A stretch of DNA of 64,000 nucleotides from an uncultured Neomegalonema sp. (GCA_937990185.1 CALKBI010000005.1:53730-117729); one strand, 5' to 3'. Positions 47,047 through 56,460 are shown, counted from the stretch's first letter. The notes: generated from the sequence alone by a model not told the origin. Program-made: numbers and translations.

Positions 47047-47475
47047 TTAGTGACCGAAGTGACCCCGGCGAAATCCGCGATGGAAACCATGACCGCGCTT
47101 GAAGCCATGATGACGCCTAAAGCCGTGGCCTCGTTTAAAACCGTGGTGGCGTTTAAAGCCGTGGCCTCGGAAACCAAAATGACCGCGATGATGTCCACGA
47201 AAACTGCGGCGATGACCAAAATGGTGACCGGAGTTATAGCCGAACGAGAGCGCCACAGGAGGGGAGTAATGGTGATGTCCGACAAAACCGCTATCGTGGA
47301 ATCCATTTTTCGCGCGTGCAGCGGAGCCAAGAATAGAACCGAGGATCAGTCCGCCCGCGATTCCGGCAACGACAGCACCGCCTTCAGCATGTGCCTTCTT
47401 TGTGGGAACTGCAGCAGCCGCGATGATTGCAACACCGAGAGCAGCAACGCGGAGCATGTTTTTCAAAGATTTCAT
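47047..47475 (-). CDS. Secreted His/Arg/Gly-rich repeat protein with glycine zipper
   Basis: 142 residues. The signal peptide ends AHA (about residue 31). A short glycine-zipper helix (GGAVVAGIAGGLILGSILGSAARA, about residues 32-55) is followed by a tail made almost only of His, Gly, Arg, Lys and Phe in imperfect GFKRGHGF/RRHHGF repeats (about residues 85-142). AAGGAA lies 8 nt before the ATG. The tail could bind metal or polyanions such as nucleic acid or LPS. No family recognised. It is the first of three neighbouring secreted repeat proteins. Confidence 0.8.
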   Translation of the reverse strand: MKSLKNMLRVAALGVAIIAAAAVPTKKAHAEGGAVVAGIAGGLILGSILGSAARAKNGFHDSGFVGHHHYSPPVALSFGYNSGHHFGHRRSFRGHHRGHFGFRGHGFKRHHGFKRGHGFRRHHGFKRGHGFHRGFRRGHFGH

Positions 47476-47641
47476 ATCCAGATTTCCTTTTGTTAGCGCC
47501 CAGCCAACCCATAATTCTTGATACTATAAAGCCGGACAATTTGCAGCAAAAACCACGTAAAATTCGGTCTTGTGATCAGTTTCAACCTTTGAGAATACGC
47601 GGGATGACCCTTTCGCCATTATGACTTGAGATCATAATCAA

Positions 47642-47664
47642 CCCGCCGGAAGTGCTCCGGCGGG
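47642..47664 (-). terminator. Terminator of the 47680-48468 gene
   Basis: A 9-bp perfect stem (47656-47664 with 47642-47650), 5-nt loop, about 15 nt after the stop. The tail on the minus strand is TTGATTATG, moderately T-rich. Confidence 0.6.
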
Positions 47665-47679
47665 CCGTCGTCGATTTGG

Positions 47680-48468
47680 TTAGAAACGGTTGAAGTAGGC
47701 GTAAGGCGACACAAGCGGGCGCTCTACGCGGTGGTTGTTTGCGAGACGTGCAATCCGGCGCGATTGACGAGACATCTTCTTGTTCAAAGCAGCATGTTCA
47801 GCCCGATCAATAATGCCGTCATTTGCTCTAAAGTCCCGGATATCATCACGGATATCACGCATTTTTCTACGCAACTTGCGACGTTCACCTTCCCGCAGAT
47901 CGCCGCGGTCTAATGCGTGACGAATGCGCGAACGAAGACGATCCATCCGATCTCGGACCATCTCGATCCCATCATAACGCGGAGCAATATAGGCTGGCGT
48001 CGTGAATGTCGTACCAATGGTGGGTGCCGTGTAAGTTGGCTGTGTAACATAACTCGGCGCAGTATAGGTCACTGGTTGCGCGGCATAGCTCGGTGTCGTG
48101 TAATTCGACGGAGCGATGTTGGTTTGAACCGTATGCCTCGCCGGAGCGACATAAGTTTGCGTCGTGTAAGTTGGTTGAGCAACATAACTCGTGACCGGCG
48201 CGGTATAAGTCGTAGCCTTCGCTGGCTGAACATAAGTCGTCGCCGGCTGCACGTATTGCACTGTGCTGTTCGGCTGTACTTGTTCAATAGGGCCAAGGTT
48301 GATCGTCGGTGCAGTATACGTCGTGGGAGACGTATAAGTCGTGCTGAAAACCGATCCCTGAGAAATTGTCGGGCTATACGAATGATTATAAAAATTGTTA
48401 GCCGATGCACCGGAAGCGGCAAATGTACCTGCAAGAGCAAGGCCTGCAAAAGTTGTAATCTTGAACAT
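47680..48468 (-). CDS. Secreted Y/T/P/Q-repeat protein with C-terminal basic helical domain
   Basis: 262 residues. The signal peptide ends ASA (about residue 24). Residues 30-170 are low-complexity repeats of the type TYTAPT, YVQPATTYVQPA, SYVAQPTYTTQTYV. The last 90 residues are a charged helical domain (MVRDRMDRLRSRIRHALDRG, LREGERRKLRRKMRDIRDD, DGIIDRAEHAALNKKMSRQS). The same helical plan, DRL..RI...L..G.L...E...LR+K+..I...D.+ID..E, recurs in the protein at 48956. GGAGAAG lies 6 nt before the chosen ATG. Function unknown; likely a wall- or outer-membrane-associated protein. Confidence 0.8.
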   Translation of the reverse strand: MFKITTFAGLALAGTFAASGASANNFYNHSYSPTISQGSVFSTTYTSPTTYTAPTINLGPIEQVQPNSTVQYVQPATTYVQPAKATTYTAPVTSYVAQPTYTTQTYVAPARHTVQTNIAPSNYTTPSYAAQPVTYTAPSYVTQPTYTAPTIGTTFTTPAYIAPRYDGIEMVRDRMDRLRSRIRHALDRGDLREGERRKLRRKMRDIRDDIRDFRANDGIIDRAEHAALNKKMSRQSRRIARLANNHRVERPLVSPYAYFNRF

Positions 48469-48955
48469 GGTGGCTTCTCCCTTCATGAGACCGGTGGAAG
48501 AATTTCCGACGCGGTTGTTATCCTGAAGCGAGTATGGAACGGCACGGCTACAAGTTTCCGTCGCATCGCTTCATAAAAGCAGTTGCGGCTCACCGTTCCG
48601 TGAAAATTCAGCCGTTTCGCCGTTTTATCGCCACAAAACAAGCGGGTTTTCAGCTAGAAATTTCAAGATTTTATATGAAGTATTTTCAATACCACTTTGA
48701 AAAAACAGCTTTTCACAGCCTCAATCATGTGAAATACGGATTGTAATAATAGTGGCCCCGACAAATGAGGGCCGCACAACCGAGCAGTATGAAATGCAAA
48801 GCGCTGATGAAATTTGCGCTGGATCGCGCATGAAGGCGACGCAGAATCTGCGCCGCCCTCTTGGTGTGCTCGCGAGTGCCTCAATCAATAGTACGAGCGT
48901 TGCGCGCTCTCACCCGGCTTCTTTGAGCCAGTGCGAGAACGCGACTTTTCTTTTG
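48469..48955. other. Intergenic region between two repeat-protein genes
   Basis: About 490 bp without a supportable gene. The part next to 48469 should hold the promoter of the downstream repeat protein. An A+T-rich tract runs from 48650 to 48740, and the terminator hairpin of the upstream gene is at 48835-48857. Confidence 0.45.
48835..48857 (-). terminator. Possible terminator of the 48956-50656 gene
   Basis: A GC-rich hairpin with one internal mismatch (48851-48857 region with 48835-48842), about 100 nt after the stop. The T-tail is poor. Confidence 0.4.
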
Positions 48956-50656
48956 TCATCGGTACGCTGCAGGCGCGCCCCAGAACGCAGACGCATTAGG
49001 CTGTCCCCAGGATGCTTGACCATTAGCAGCTGGGGCAAAATACGAAGAACCCAGCGATTGCGGCCCGAATTCATACCCACTCGGAGCAGTTGGCAGACCG
49101 TAACCCGGCAATCCATAGCTAGGAGCAGCGGCATAACCCGGCAGTATTTCAGTACTAGCGATACCGCGTTGCTTCAGGCCATCGGACATCTCTTTCAACT
49201 GGCTCTGAATGGTCTGCGCTTCACCGTGATCAATAACGCTGTCAACCCGCGCTTTATCGAGCAAATTGCTAATGCCGTGCAGTTTCTTCCGCAGGTGCTT
49301 TGCATCTGCACTCGTAAGAAGGCCTTTGTTTTCGTTCTCTGCAATGCTTCCCGAGATACGAGCGATGCGGTCTGCAAGACGATGAACCGTCGCACCTGCA
49401 CCCAAATGCACACCTGCACCCGAGTTGGCAGGATTCCAAGTCGCTGGAGTGATACCGCCCCAACCTTGTTGGTTTCCATAATTATAGGCAGGCGATTGTG
49501 CTTGACCGTACTGCTGTTGTTGAACGGGTCGCTCCACATAAACAGGGCGATCAACGGTAACACGCTTTTCTACATAAACGGGACGATCTACCGGAAACGG
49601 AACGCGCTTTTCGACGTAGACCGGCTTTTCGACCGGAACCGGGATGCGTTTTTCAACATAAACGGGACGATCTACTGGAACCGGACGGTCAACGGGAACA
49701 GGGCGATCCACAGGGACCGGAACCGAGACGCGCTTCTCGACGTAAACTGGACGATCTACCGGAACTGGACGGTCTACCGGAACCGGGCGATCCACCGGAA
49801 CAGGAACCGAAATACGCTTCTCGACATAAACCGGACGGTCTACCGGAACCGGACGATCTACTGGAATCGGACGATCCACCGGCACAGGAACCGAAATACG
49901 CTTCTCGACATAAACTGGACGATCTACCGGAATCGGACGGTCTACGGGAACCGGGCGATCCACAGGGACCGGAACCGACACACGTTTCTCGACGTATACA
50001 GGGCGATCTACTGGGACGCGCTTCTCAATGTAGACGGGACGATCCACCGTGCGATTGACGTAGACAGGGCGGTCAACAAAAACACGTTTTTCAACGATGC
50101 GCTCGACAACTTGCGGCGCAGCAGCTTGAAAAATTGGTTGTTGAGGCTGTTGGAAAGCAGGTTGCTGAACATATTGCTGAGAAGCATGCCCCGAGAACCG
50201 AGACTCAGTGGCGGGAACGACTTGGAAAGAAGGCTGAGCCACCGGCGCGGCATACGTTTGCTGGACCGGCGCTGCATAAACTTGCTGTACAGGGGTGCTC
50301 GCTTGAACCAAAGGCTGATAAGGAGCGACAGCTTGCTGATACAAAGGCGTCGAATGCGTATTATAGGCAGGTACGCTATTGCTTACGATCTGCTGATGAT
50401 GAGATTTTTGAAGCTGATCACACGGTGTTCCCGGGCGATAACGAACATTTGGATTAACCTGTGGTTGCTCGGCGGCAAATACAAGTTGCTGACCTTCGTC
50501 CAGATCCACTTGTTTGAAGGCAGCGGCAACAACTGGCTGGTGCAGTCCGGTCACAGCACTCTTTTCGCCAATACAAGCATATGCCAGCGAAGGGGCCACC
50601 ATGCCAGCCGCAAATGTAAGCGCAGCCGTGCTCGTTTTAGTCGACAAAAATCTCAT
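48956..50656 (-). CDS. Secreted protein with tandem PVDRPVYVEKRV repeats
   Basis: 566 residues. Signal peptide (MRFLSTKTSTAALTFAAG, cleavage near AYA/CIGE), Gln/Ala/Pro-rich segment, then about 190 residues of PVDRPV and YVEKR repeats. These form a regular 28-residue unit (PVYVEKRISVPVPVDR then PVPVDR twice) with shorter units at both ends. After a Gly/Asn linker comes a helical domain (VHRLADRIARISGSIAENEN, GLLTSADAKHLRKKLHGISN, DSVIDHGEAQTIQSQLKEMS) resembling the C-domain of the 47680 protein, then a Gly/Pro/Tyr tail. AAGGAT lies 8 nt before the ATG. The very long plus-strand frame over the same region is a by-product of the repeat. Likely an elongated envelope protein; no family named. 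Confidence 0.82.
   Translation of the reverse strand: MRFLSTKTSTAALTFAAGMVAPSLAYACIGEKSAVTGLHQPVVAAAFKQVDLDEGQQLVFAAEQPQVNPNVRYRPGTPCDQLQKSHHQQIVSNSVPAYNTHSTPLYQQAVAPYQPLVQASTPVQQVYAAPVQQTYAAPVAQPSFQVVPATESRFSGHASQQYVQQPAFQQPQQPIFQAAAPQVVERIVEKRVFVDRPVYVNRTVDRPVYIEKRVPVDRPVYVEKRVSVPVPVDRPVPVDRPIPVDRPVYVEKRISVPVPVDRPIPVDRPVPVDRPVYVEKRISVPVPVDRPVPVDRPVPVDRPVYVEKRVSVPVPVDRPVPVDRPVPVDRPVYVEKRIPVPVEKPVYVEKRVPFPVDRPVYVEKRVTVDRPVYVERPVQQQQYGQAQSPAYNYGNQQGWGGITPATWNPANSGAGVHLGAGATVHRLADRIARISGSIAENENKGLLTSADAKHLRKKLHGISNLLDKARVDSVIDHGEAQTIQSQLKEMSDGLKQRGIASTEILPGYAAAPSYGLPGYGLPTAPSGYEFGPQSLGSSYFAPAANGQASWGQPNASAFWGAPAAYR
49649..49984. repeat. 84-bp coding tandem repeat, four units
   Basis: The landmark TTCTCGACRTA (or its variants) recurs at exact 84-bp steps: 49649, 49733, 49817, 49901 and 49985. 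Units differ mainly at third codon positions and in a few Val/Ile exchanges. This indicates old duplications kept under protein-level selection. Confidence 0.9.
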
Positions 50657-51050
50657 TGCTCGATCCTTAAGTTTTTTAATGGAACGCGCCTGATTCGCTC
50701 CTATTCTTAATATATTACTTTAAGTAAATGCTCTAACTACGCAAGAACAATATATAACGTGTACGGACAACCGTTAACGCCCAAGAAAATTTCACGGCTT
50801 ATGTCGATGAAAAATCTGCTGAAAATCATGAAGGATTGGCGCTGTAAAAATACAATCCGGACGAGGACAAACCTCAAAAATCAAGAACGATCATCATCCA
50901 AAGATCGCACCACTTTTTGGTTTTATCGAATCAAATTCGCTCGCCCAAAAGTGGCACGAAATACACCTTGCGTGCCTCAAGGCAGTTTCAAAACGTCGAA
51001 ATGGGTTTTCAGAGAAAGCGGACCACAGATGCCGCTTTCCCGACAGTATT
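50657..51050. other. A+T-rich intergenic region, dnaJ side
   Basis: About 395 bp. An open frame at 50759-51091 (plus) has biased composition, no ribosome site and runs into dnaJ, so it was not accepted. A 16-nt palindrome ATTACTTTAAGTAAAT lies near 50713. The dnaJ-proximal hairpin is listed separately. Confidence 0.45.
51014..51039 (-). terminator. Possible dnaJ terminator
   Basis: 8-bp perfect stem (51032-51039 with 51014-51021), 10-nt loop, about 12 nt after the dnaJ stop. No clear T-run follows. Confidence 0.4.
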
Positions 51051-52208
51051 TTAGCTGGTCATGCGACCCCAAAAATCCTTCACATTCTTAAAAAAGCCCT
51101 CGTGCTGGGGGCTATTTTGCTCTGTGTCGGCGATCTTCTGAAATTCTTCAAGAAGCTCTTTTTGGCGTTTGGTTAGGTTCACCGGAGTCTCAACGGCGAC
51201 TTCGATATAAAGATCACCCTCGCGGTTCTGGCGTAAGACCGGCATACCTTTACCGCGCAAACGGAATTGTTTTCCCGACTGTGTACCCGAAGGGATCGAA
51301 ACCCGCGCACGGCCACCATCAATGGTTGGCGCTTCAATAGGCCCTCCCAATGCAGACAGCGCCATTGGGACGGGGATACGGCAGAACAAGTCCGGTCCTT
51401 CCCGCTGGAAGATCGAATGTGGTTCGATGTCGATAAAGATATAGAGATCGCCCGGAGGTCCACCCATCAATCCGGCCTCACCCTCACCCGGCAAGCGGAT
51501 GCGATTGCCATCTTCGACACCTTTGGGAATCTGGACATTGAGCGAGCGTTCTTTGCGCGTGCGACCCGAACCGGAACATTTACCGCAAGGGTTTGAAATA
51601 ACCTGACCGCGCCCGGCACAAGTCGGACATGTCCTCTCAACAGTGAAGAAGCCTTGCTGCGCGCGAACCTTGCCCATACCGCCACAGGTTTGGCAATTTT
51701 CAGGCTTTGCGCCCTCAGCAGCGCCCGAACCGTTACATCCGTCACAAGCAACCGCCGTCGGCACTTTGATAGACGCCTGCTTTCCTGTGAACGCATCTTC
51801 CAGCGAAATCGTCAGATTATAGCGCAAATCAGCGCCGCGCATTTGACCTCCGCTGCGCCCACGCCCGCCACGCTGTCCACCGAAACCGCCAAATAAGTCG
51901 TCAAAGACATCGGAAAACGCTGAGGAAAAATCTGCGCCGCCCCGTCCAGCACCAAACGGATTTCCTCCGCCCATACCGCCTTGTTCAAACGCCGCATGAC
52001 CGAACCGATCATAGGCAGCGCGTTTGTCAGGATCTTTTAGGGCATCGTATGCTTCGTTGACTTCCTTGAAGCCATCTTCCGCCTTCGGATTATCTTGATT
52101 GCGGTCAGGGTGCAGCTCTTTAGCACGCTTTCGAAAAGCAGATTTCAACTCCGCCTCAGAAGCACTCTTTTCGACGCCAAGAACGTCGTAATAATCGCGT
52201 TTTGACAT
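51051..52208 (-). CDS. dnaJ: Chaperone DnaJ
   Basis: 385 residues. J-domain with the HPD motif ([10 protein letters not shown], about residues 30-39), Gly/Phe-rich linker, four zinc motifs ([32 protein letters not shown]) and C-terminal substrate-binding domains. It stimulates DnaK ATPase and presents substrates. It lies 89 bp downstream of dnaK on the same strand with a terminator in the gap, so it is expressed by read-through or its own promoter. GGAGAAGG precedes the ATG. Confidence 0.97.
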   Translation of the reverse strand: MSKRDYYDVLGVEKSASEAELKSAFRKRAKELHPDRNQDNPKAEDGFKEVNEAYDALKDPDKRAAYDRFGHAAFEQGGMGGGNPFGAGRGGADFSSAFSDVFDDLFGGFGGQRGGRGRSGGQMRGADLRYNLTISLEDAFTGKQASIKVPTAVACDGCNGSGAAEGAKPENCQTCGGMGKVRAQQGFFTVERTCPTCAGRGQVISNPCGKCSGSGRTRKERSLNVQIPKGVEDGNRIRLPGEGEAGLMGGPPGDLYIFIDIEPHSIFQREGPDLFCRIPVPMALSALGGPIEAPTIDGGRARVSIPSGTQSGKQFRLRGKGMPVLRQNREGDLYIEVAVETPVNLTKRQKELLEEFQKIADTEQNSPQHEGFFKNVKDFWGRMTS

Positions 52209-52230
52209 CCGCTGTCCTTCTCTCCGGAGC

Positions 52231-52257
52231 GAAAAAACGCATCCTCAAAAGGATGCG
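52231..52257 (-). terminator. Rho-independent terminator between dnaK and dnaJ
   Basis: 7-bp perfect stem (52251-52257 with 52238-52244), 6-nt loop, then six T on the minus strand. It lies about 40 nt after the dnaK stop and would keep DnaJ below DnaK levels. Confidence 0.8.
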
Positions 52258-52297
52258 CACTCAGAGCGGAGCGGTTAGCCGCCCCGCCTCCGTAAGA

Positions 52298-54226
52298 TTA
52301 AGACGCCCGACGATCATCACCGCCATCGGTAATGTCTTCGAAATCGGCATCAACAACGTCGTCATCTGGTCCACCGCCATCGCGTTTTGCGTCGGCTTCT
52401 GCAGCGGCCATGTCATCGTCTTGGCTTTGCTTATAAATCGCTTCGCCAAGTTTCATGGATGCTTCGGCAAGAGTTTGGCTCTTAGCCTGAATAACATCAA
52501 CATCATCATCGCCAAGTACTTCGCGCAATTCTTCGATTGCAATACCGATATTGTCGCGCTCATCTTCGCCGACCATGTCACCATGTTCTTTGAGCGACTT
52601 TTCGGCCCCATGGATCATCGACTCGCCCTGATTTCGAGCTTCGACCAAGGCTTTACGTTTACGGTCTTCATCCGCGTATTCAGCCGCGTCCTTGACCATT
52701 TTTTCGATCTCTTCATCCGCAAGACCGCCAGACGCTTGGATGGAGATGTTTTTCTCTTTGCCTGTCGCCTTATCACGGGCTGACACGTTGACGATGCCGT
52801 TGGCGTCAATGTCAAAAGCCACTTCAATTTGCGGCACACCGCGCGGTGCTGGAGGGATATCTTCAAGGTTGAACTGGCCAAGCATTTTGTTATCGGATGC
52901 CATTTCGCGTTCACCTTGGAACACCCGGATCGTCACAGCCGTCTGATTGTCATCCGCAGTCGAGAAGATCTGTGATTTCTTCGTCGGGATTGTCGTGTTG
53001 CGATCGATGAGACGGGTAAAGACACCACCCTGAGTTTCGATACCAAGGCTAAGGGGCGTTACATCAAGAAGAACGACGTCTTTAACATCACCTTGCAGAA
53101 CACCAGCCTGAATTGCCGCGCCCATGGCGACGACTTCATCGGGGTTCACGCCTTTATGGGGTTCCGCGCCGAAGAAGGTTTTCACCGTCTCATGCACGCT
53201 TGGCATACGTGTCATACCGCCGACGAGAACGACCTCATCAACATCACCCGGCGACATACCGGCATCTTTCAAAGCGGCTTTACATGGATCAAGCGTCCGT
53301 TTTACCAGATCCTCAACCAATGTTTCGAACTTTGCTCGGGTCAGTTTCAGTGTGAAGTGCTTTGGACCCGACGCATCTGCCGTAATGAAAGGCAGGTTCA
53401 CCTCGGTCTGCGTTGAGCTCGACAATTCGATTTTAGCTTTTTCAGCAGCCTCTTTCAGACGCTGAAGGGCCAGCTTGTCAGTGCGAAGGTCGATGCCTTG
53501 CTCTTTTTTGAACTCGTCTGCGAGGTAATCCACGAGGCGCAGGTCAAAATCTTCACCGCCAAGGAACGTATCGCCATTGGTGGCTCGCACCTCAAAAACA
53601 CCATCGCCGATCTCGAGAATTGAGACGTCAAACGTGCCGCCGCCAAGGTCATAAACGACAATTGTTTTACCGTCTTGCTTATCCAAACCATAAGCGAGAG
53701 CCGCCGCAGTAGGCTCGTTGATGATACGAAGGACTTCTAGGCCAGCAATGCGGCCCGCATCTTTGGTCGCCTGACGTTGTTGATCATTAAAATATGCTGG
53801 GACAGTGATAACAGCCTGTTCAACAGGTGCGCCAAGATACCCTTCAGCCGTCTCCTTCATCTTTTGCAGAATAAAAGCTGAAATTTGAGCCGGAGAATAC
53901 TTATCGCCATTGGCTTCGACCCAAGCATCCCCATTTCCGCCATCGGTGATCTTGTAAGGAACCATGTCCTTATCTTTAGCGATGATAGGGTCATCCATGC
54001 GGCGACCGATAAGGCGCTTTACCGCAAACAGGGTATTCTCAGGGTTTGTTACCGCTTGGCGTTTCGCGGATTGTCCAACGAGGCGCTCGCCATCATCTGA
54101 AAAAGCGACCATTGAGGGCGTTGTCCGCGCACCCTCTGCATTCTCAATCACACGGGCGGCAGAGCCATCCATGATCGCAACGCAGGAGTTTGTCGTCCCA
54201 AGGTCAATTCCAATAACTTTCGACAT
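52298..54226 (-). CDS. dnaK: Chaperone DnaK (Hsp70)
   Basis: 642 residues. The N-terminus has [17 protein letters not shown], then [17 protein letters not shown] and [16 protein letters not shown] in the ATPase domain, the linker [18 protein letters not shown], the peptide-binding domain and an acidic C-terminus ending [16 protein letters not shown] with a short RRAS tail. GAGGAAC lies upstream of the ATG. A heat-shock-type promoter candidate lies about 120-145 bp upstream. Confidence 0.98.
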   Translation of the reverse strand: MSKVIGIDLGTTNSCVAIMDGSAARVIENAEGARTTPSMVAFSDDGERLVGQSAKRQAVTNPENTLFAVKRLIGRRMDDPIIAKDKDMVPYKITDGGNGDAWVEANGDKYSPAQISAFILQKMKETAEGYLGAPVEQAVITVPAYFNDQQRQATKDAGRIAGLEVLRIINEPTAAALAYGLDKQDGKTIVVYDLGGGTFDVSILEIGDGVFEVRATNGDTFLGGEDFDLRLVDYLADEFKKEQGIDLRTDKLALQRLKEAAEKAKIELSSSTQTEVNLPFITADASGPKHFTLKLTRAKFETLVEDLVKRTLDPCKAALKDAGMSPGDVDEVVLVGGMTRMPSVHETVKTFFGAEPHKGVNPDEVVAMGAAIQAGVLQGDVKDVVLLDVTPLSLGIETQGGVFTRLIDRNTTIPTKKSQIFSTADDNQTAVTIRVFQGEREMASDNKMLGQFNLEDIPPAPRGVPQIEVAFDIDANGIVNVSARDKATGKEKNISIQASGGLADEEIEKMVKDAAEYADEDRKRKALVEARNQGESMIHGAEKSLKEHGDMVGEDERDNIGIAIEELREVLGDDDVDVIQAKSQTLAEASMKLGEAIYKQSQDDDMAAAEADAKRDGGGPDDDVVDADFEDITDGGDDRRAS

Positions 54227-54343
54227 CTAACAAGTTCCTCTCAGCAAAAGCCCAAAAAACGCGAATTTCGCCATTCCGGTAGGCTTTCCTATTGATTGCA
54301 CCCATGATTCTTATGAGAGGGCGCGATTTCATGTTCTCGCGAC

Positions 54344-54372
54344 ATATATGAAGGCGAGATAGCCACCGCAAG
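54344..54372 (-). promoter_or_regulatory. Candidate RpoH (heat-shock) promoter of dnaK
   Basis: On the minus strand CTTG (54372-54369), 18 nt, then CATATATG. This approximates the alphaproteobacterial sigma-32 pattern CTTG-N17-18-CYTATNT with one mismatch in the -10. It lies about 120 bp before the dnaK ATG. Confidence 0.45.
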
Positions 54373-54450
54373 CGCTGTGGATAAGGAATTTTTTCGCCGT
54401 ATAAAATCAAAGGTCGATCTGGGCCAATAACAGGACACAATATCGAAGCG

Positions 54451-55068
54451 ATGATCGGTGAAAAAAGCACAATCCATCACGGTGTTTTGGTGGAGACAAA
54501 AGCGCTGAATCACGACGAACAAGCCATTTTACTGGCGGACCTTCAGAGTATTGCAAGGGTTTCGCCACCGTTTTCTCTGATGACTCGATGGGGCAAACCG
54601 ATGTCGGTTAAAATGACTGCAGCAGGGCGGTTTTGCTGGTTTTCTGATCGTAAGGGCTATCGTTATATTGAGGAGCACCCGCTCACAAAGTCAGCATTTC
54701 CGCCGATTCCAGAACTTGCGCTTGCGGTTTGGCGGCAGTTTGAAGCCGATATTGACCCGGATTGCTGTCTAATCAACTATTACGGGAAAGGTGCGCGCAT
54801 GGGGCTGCATCAGGACAGAGACGAGGCAAATTTCGACTATCCCGTTGTTTCCATTAGCTTAGGCGATCCTGCCCTCTTCAGGATCGGTGGCACGGAGCGC
54901 AGTGACCCTACGAAAAGTTTCTGGCTGGAGAGCGGAGACGTCATGGTTTTGCACAAAGACAAACGTCTCGCTTTCCACGGCATTGACCGGATCAAATTCG
55001 GTGAAAGCCCTCTGCTGTCCAAGGGTGGAAGACTCAATCTTACATTGCGCCGCGTAGCGAACGCCTAG
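54451..55068 (+). CDS. alkB: AlkB-family DNA/RNA dealkylase
   Basis: 205 residues. Fe(II)/2-oxoglutarate dioxygenase that removes methyl groups from N1-methyladenine and N3-methylcytosine. Seen: CLINYYGKGARMGLHQDRDE with the H-x-D iron ligands (about residues 115-121), LAFHGIDRIKFG with the distal His and GRLNLTLRRV with the 2-oxoglutarate Arg and the second Arg. It diverges from dnaK and overlaps the end of the convergent hisI gene by 4 bp. Confidence 0.94.
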   Translation: MIGEKSTIHHGVLVETKALNHDEQAILLADLQSIARVSPPFSLMTRWGKPMSVKMTAAGRFCWFSDRKGYRYIEEHPLTKSAFPPIPELALAVWRQFEADIDPDCCLINYYGKGARMGLHQDRDEANFDYPVVSISLGDPALFRIGGTERSDPTKSFWLESGDVMVLHKDKRLAFHGIDRIKFGESPLLSKGGRLNLTLRRVANA

Positions 55069-55424
55069 CTTTCTATCCGCTCTCTTTCCTCGCCATTTTC
55101 GACCGCCGTATAGAAACAAGACCGCCGACCCGTGTGACACGCTGGACCAGACTGATCTACCTGTAAAAGAAGACAATCTCGGTCACAATCAAAGCGCATT
55201 TCGATTAAATTTTGCGTGTGACCGGAGGTATCTCCTTTGCGCCAAAATGCACTTCGGGATCGAGACCAATACACAACTCTGCCTTGTTTTAGTGTTTCTA
55301 AAATACTGTCGACATTCATCCATGCCAGCATCAAAACTTCACCGGTATCATGCTGCTGTGCGATGGCTGGCAACAGGCCATCAGCGTTATATTTTAGCGA
55401 ATGAGGATCGAAGGGAACGGGCAT
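55065..55424 (-). CDS. hisI: Phosphoribosyl-AMP cyclohydrolase
   Basis: 119 residues. HisI signature: VLMLAWMNVDSILETLKQGRVVYWSRSRSAFWRKGDTSGHTQ (about residues 35-77), then FDCDRDCLLLQVDQSGPACHTGRRSCFY with the Cys/Asp/His metal ligands. Third step of histidine synthesis. No HisE domain is fused and no other his genes are adjacent. The start at 55424 has AAGG 9 nt upstream; a GTG 21 bp earlier is also in frame. Confidence 0.95.
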   Translation of the reverse strand: MPVPFDPHSLKYNADGLLPAIAQQHDTGEVLMLAWMNVDSILETLKQGRVVYWSRSRSAFWRKGDTSGHTQNLIEMRFDCDRDCLLLQVDQSGPACHTGRRSCFYTAVENGEERERIES

Positions 55425-55510
55425 ATTTGTGACCTTGGCTTTCACATTACTCGGGTTCGCGCTATGTTGGCTTCGTAAGCGGATAGCACAACCGCAGAAG
55501 GGAATTGGCA

Positions 55511-55960
55511 GTGGTTGATCTTATCAGTCTGTATTCTAAACGGATTTTAGCGCTCGCGGCAGATATTCCTCATGTCGAGCGCTTGGCTGATTCCGATGCC
55601 TCTTCGACGAAGCGGTCACCACTTTGCGGGTCGACAATTACGATTGATATCAAGGTACTACACGGTCGCATAACGGATTTTGGCCAAGATGTAAAAGCTT
55701 GCGCTTTGGGTCAGGCCGCTGCCGCTGTACTCGCCGAGCATGTAATTGGCTTAACTATCAACGAGATAAGACAGGTTCGCGACGACCTTTACGCGATGCT
55801 CAAAGAGGGCGCAGAACCGCCCACAGGAACCTTTGAAAAGCTGAAATTCCTCGAACCTGCCCGCGAATTTAAGAACCGCCATGCGTCGATTATGCTCGCC
55901 TATGACGCGACTCTGGAGGCTATGGAGTCGGTCGGCGCACAGGCTTGTGCAGGCGGATAA
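55511..55960 (+). CDS. NifU/IscU-like Fe-S cluster assembly scaffold protein
   Basis: 149 residues. It contains SPLCGSTITIDI and DVKACALGQAAAAVLAEH, the first two cluster Cys sites of the NifU N-domain family. The third Cys position is replaced in NRHASIMLAYDA by His, as in a common alphaproteobacterial subgroup. Likely a scaffold or carrier in Fe-S assembly. GTG at 55511 has AAGGGA 7 nt upstream; TTG at 55505 is too close to it. Confidence 0.8.
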   Translation: MVDLISLYSKRILALAADIPHVERLADSDASSTKRSPLCGSTITIDIKVLHGRITDFGQDVKACALGQAAAAVLAEHVIGLTINEIRQVRDDLYAMLKEGAEPPTGTFEKLKFLEPAREFKNRHASIMLAYDATLEAMESVGAQACAGG

Positions 55961-56045
55961 GGCTGGCAAAACCGGCTAAATTCTCAGGCATTATCTGTAA
56001 AAGATGTGGTAAAACCCCCGTCATTCTCATGCATTTCCCTGAAAA

Positions 56046-56429
56046 TCACTCTTGCTGGACGCCAACATCCTTTGGTTCGATGGTTTCAACGAAATCGATG
56101 ATCGCTTTTACCTCGGCTTCGGTCAAAATCATTGGCGCAATCGGTGAAGGTCGCGACGGATCGAACGGATCGGTTACACCCTCGATCTGAGTAATCGCAG
56201 GATGCGGCGGCTCTGTATGAAAAGCCTCAAAGCGCGCTTTCCAATCTTTGTAATGTCGCATGACCGCAAAACTTGGTGTCGAGCCTATGGAGCCGTACGG
56301 ATTACCCCCCGGCACAACATGACAGCGCCCGCAATTTGCGATTGCGGCTTTTTGTCCCGGTGTCATCGGCGCATCATCGGCCATCGCGGGCGCACAAGCC
56401 AAAACCGGAATGAGCAAATATCGTTTCAT
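56046..56429 (-). CDS. Small periplasmic c-type cytochrome
   Basis: 127 residues. Signal peptide MKRYLLIPVLACAPAMA, then a single heme c site NCGRCHVV (about residues 33-38) and GGNPYGSIGSTPSFAVM. The C-terminal helix ILTEAEVKAIIDFVETIE fits class I cytochromes. Met in SPIAPMILT may be the distal ligand. It probably carries electrons in the periplasm; its partner is not shown by the neighbours. Confidence 0.87.
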   Translation of the reverse strand: MKRYLLIPVLACAPAMADDAPMTPGQKAAIANCGRCHVVPGGNPYGSIGSTPSFAVMRHYKDWKARFEAFHTEPPHPAITQIEGVTDPFDPSRPSPIAPMILTEAEVKAIIDFVETIEPKDVGVQQE

Positions 56430-56460
56430 GCTCTCACCATGACTCGGACTGCCCTTCGTT

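Noticed and set aside
49649..49984. Regular repeats first suggesting a CRISPR array
   Set aside because: The whole 84-bp period is repeated with coding-style variation; there are no unique spacers and no cas genes.
48752..50710. Very long plus-strand open frame (about 650 codons) across the repeat gene
   Set aside because: It is antisense to the 84-bp repeats, which keep all frames open. The minus-strand reading has a signal peptide, ribosome site and ordered domains; the plus reading has none.
50759..51091. Open frame of 110 codons upstream of the repeat protein gene
   Set aside because: Lys/Arg/Ser-rich composition typical of A+T-rich non-coding DNA. It overlaps the dnaJ end and has no ribosome site.
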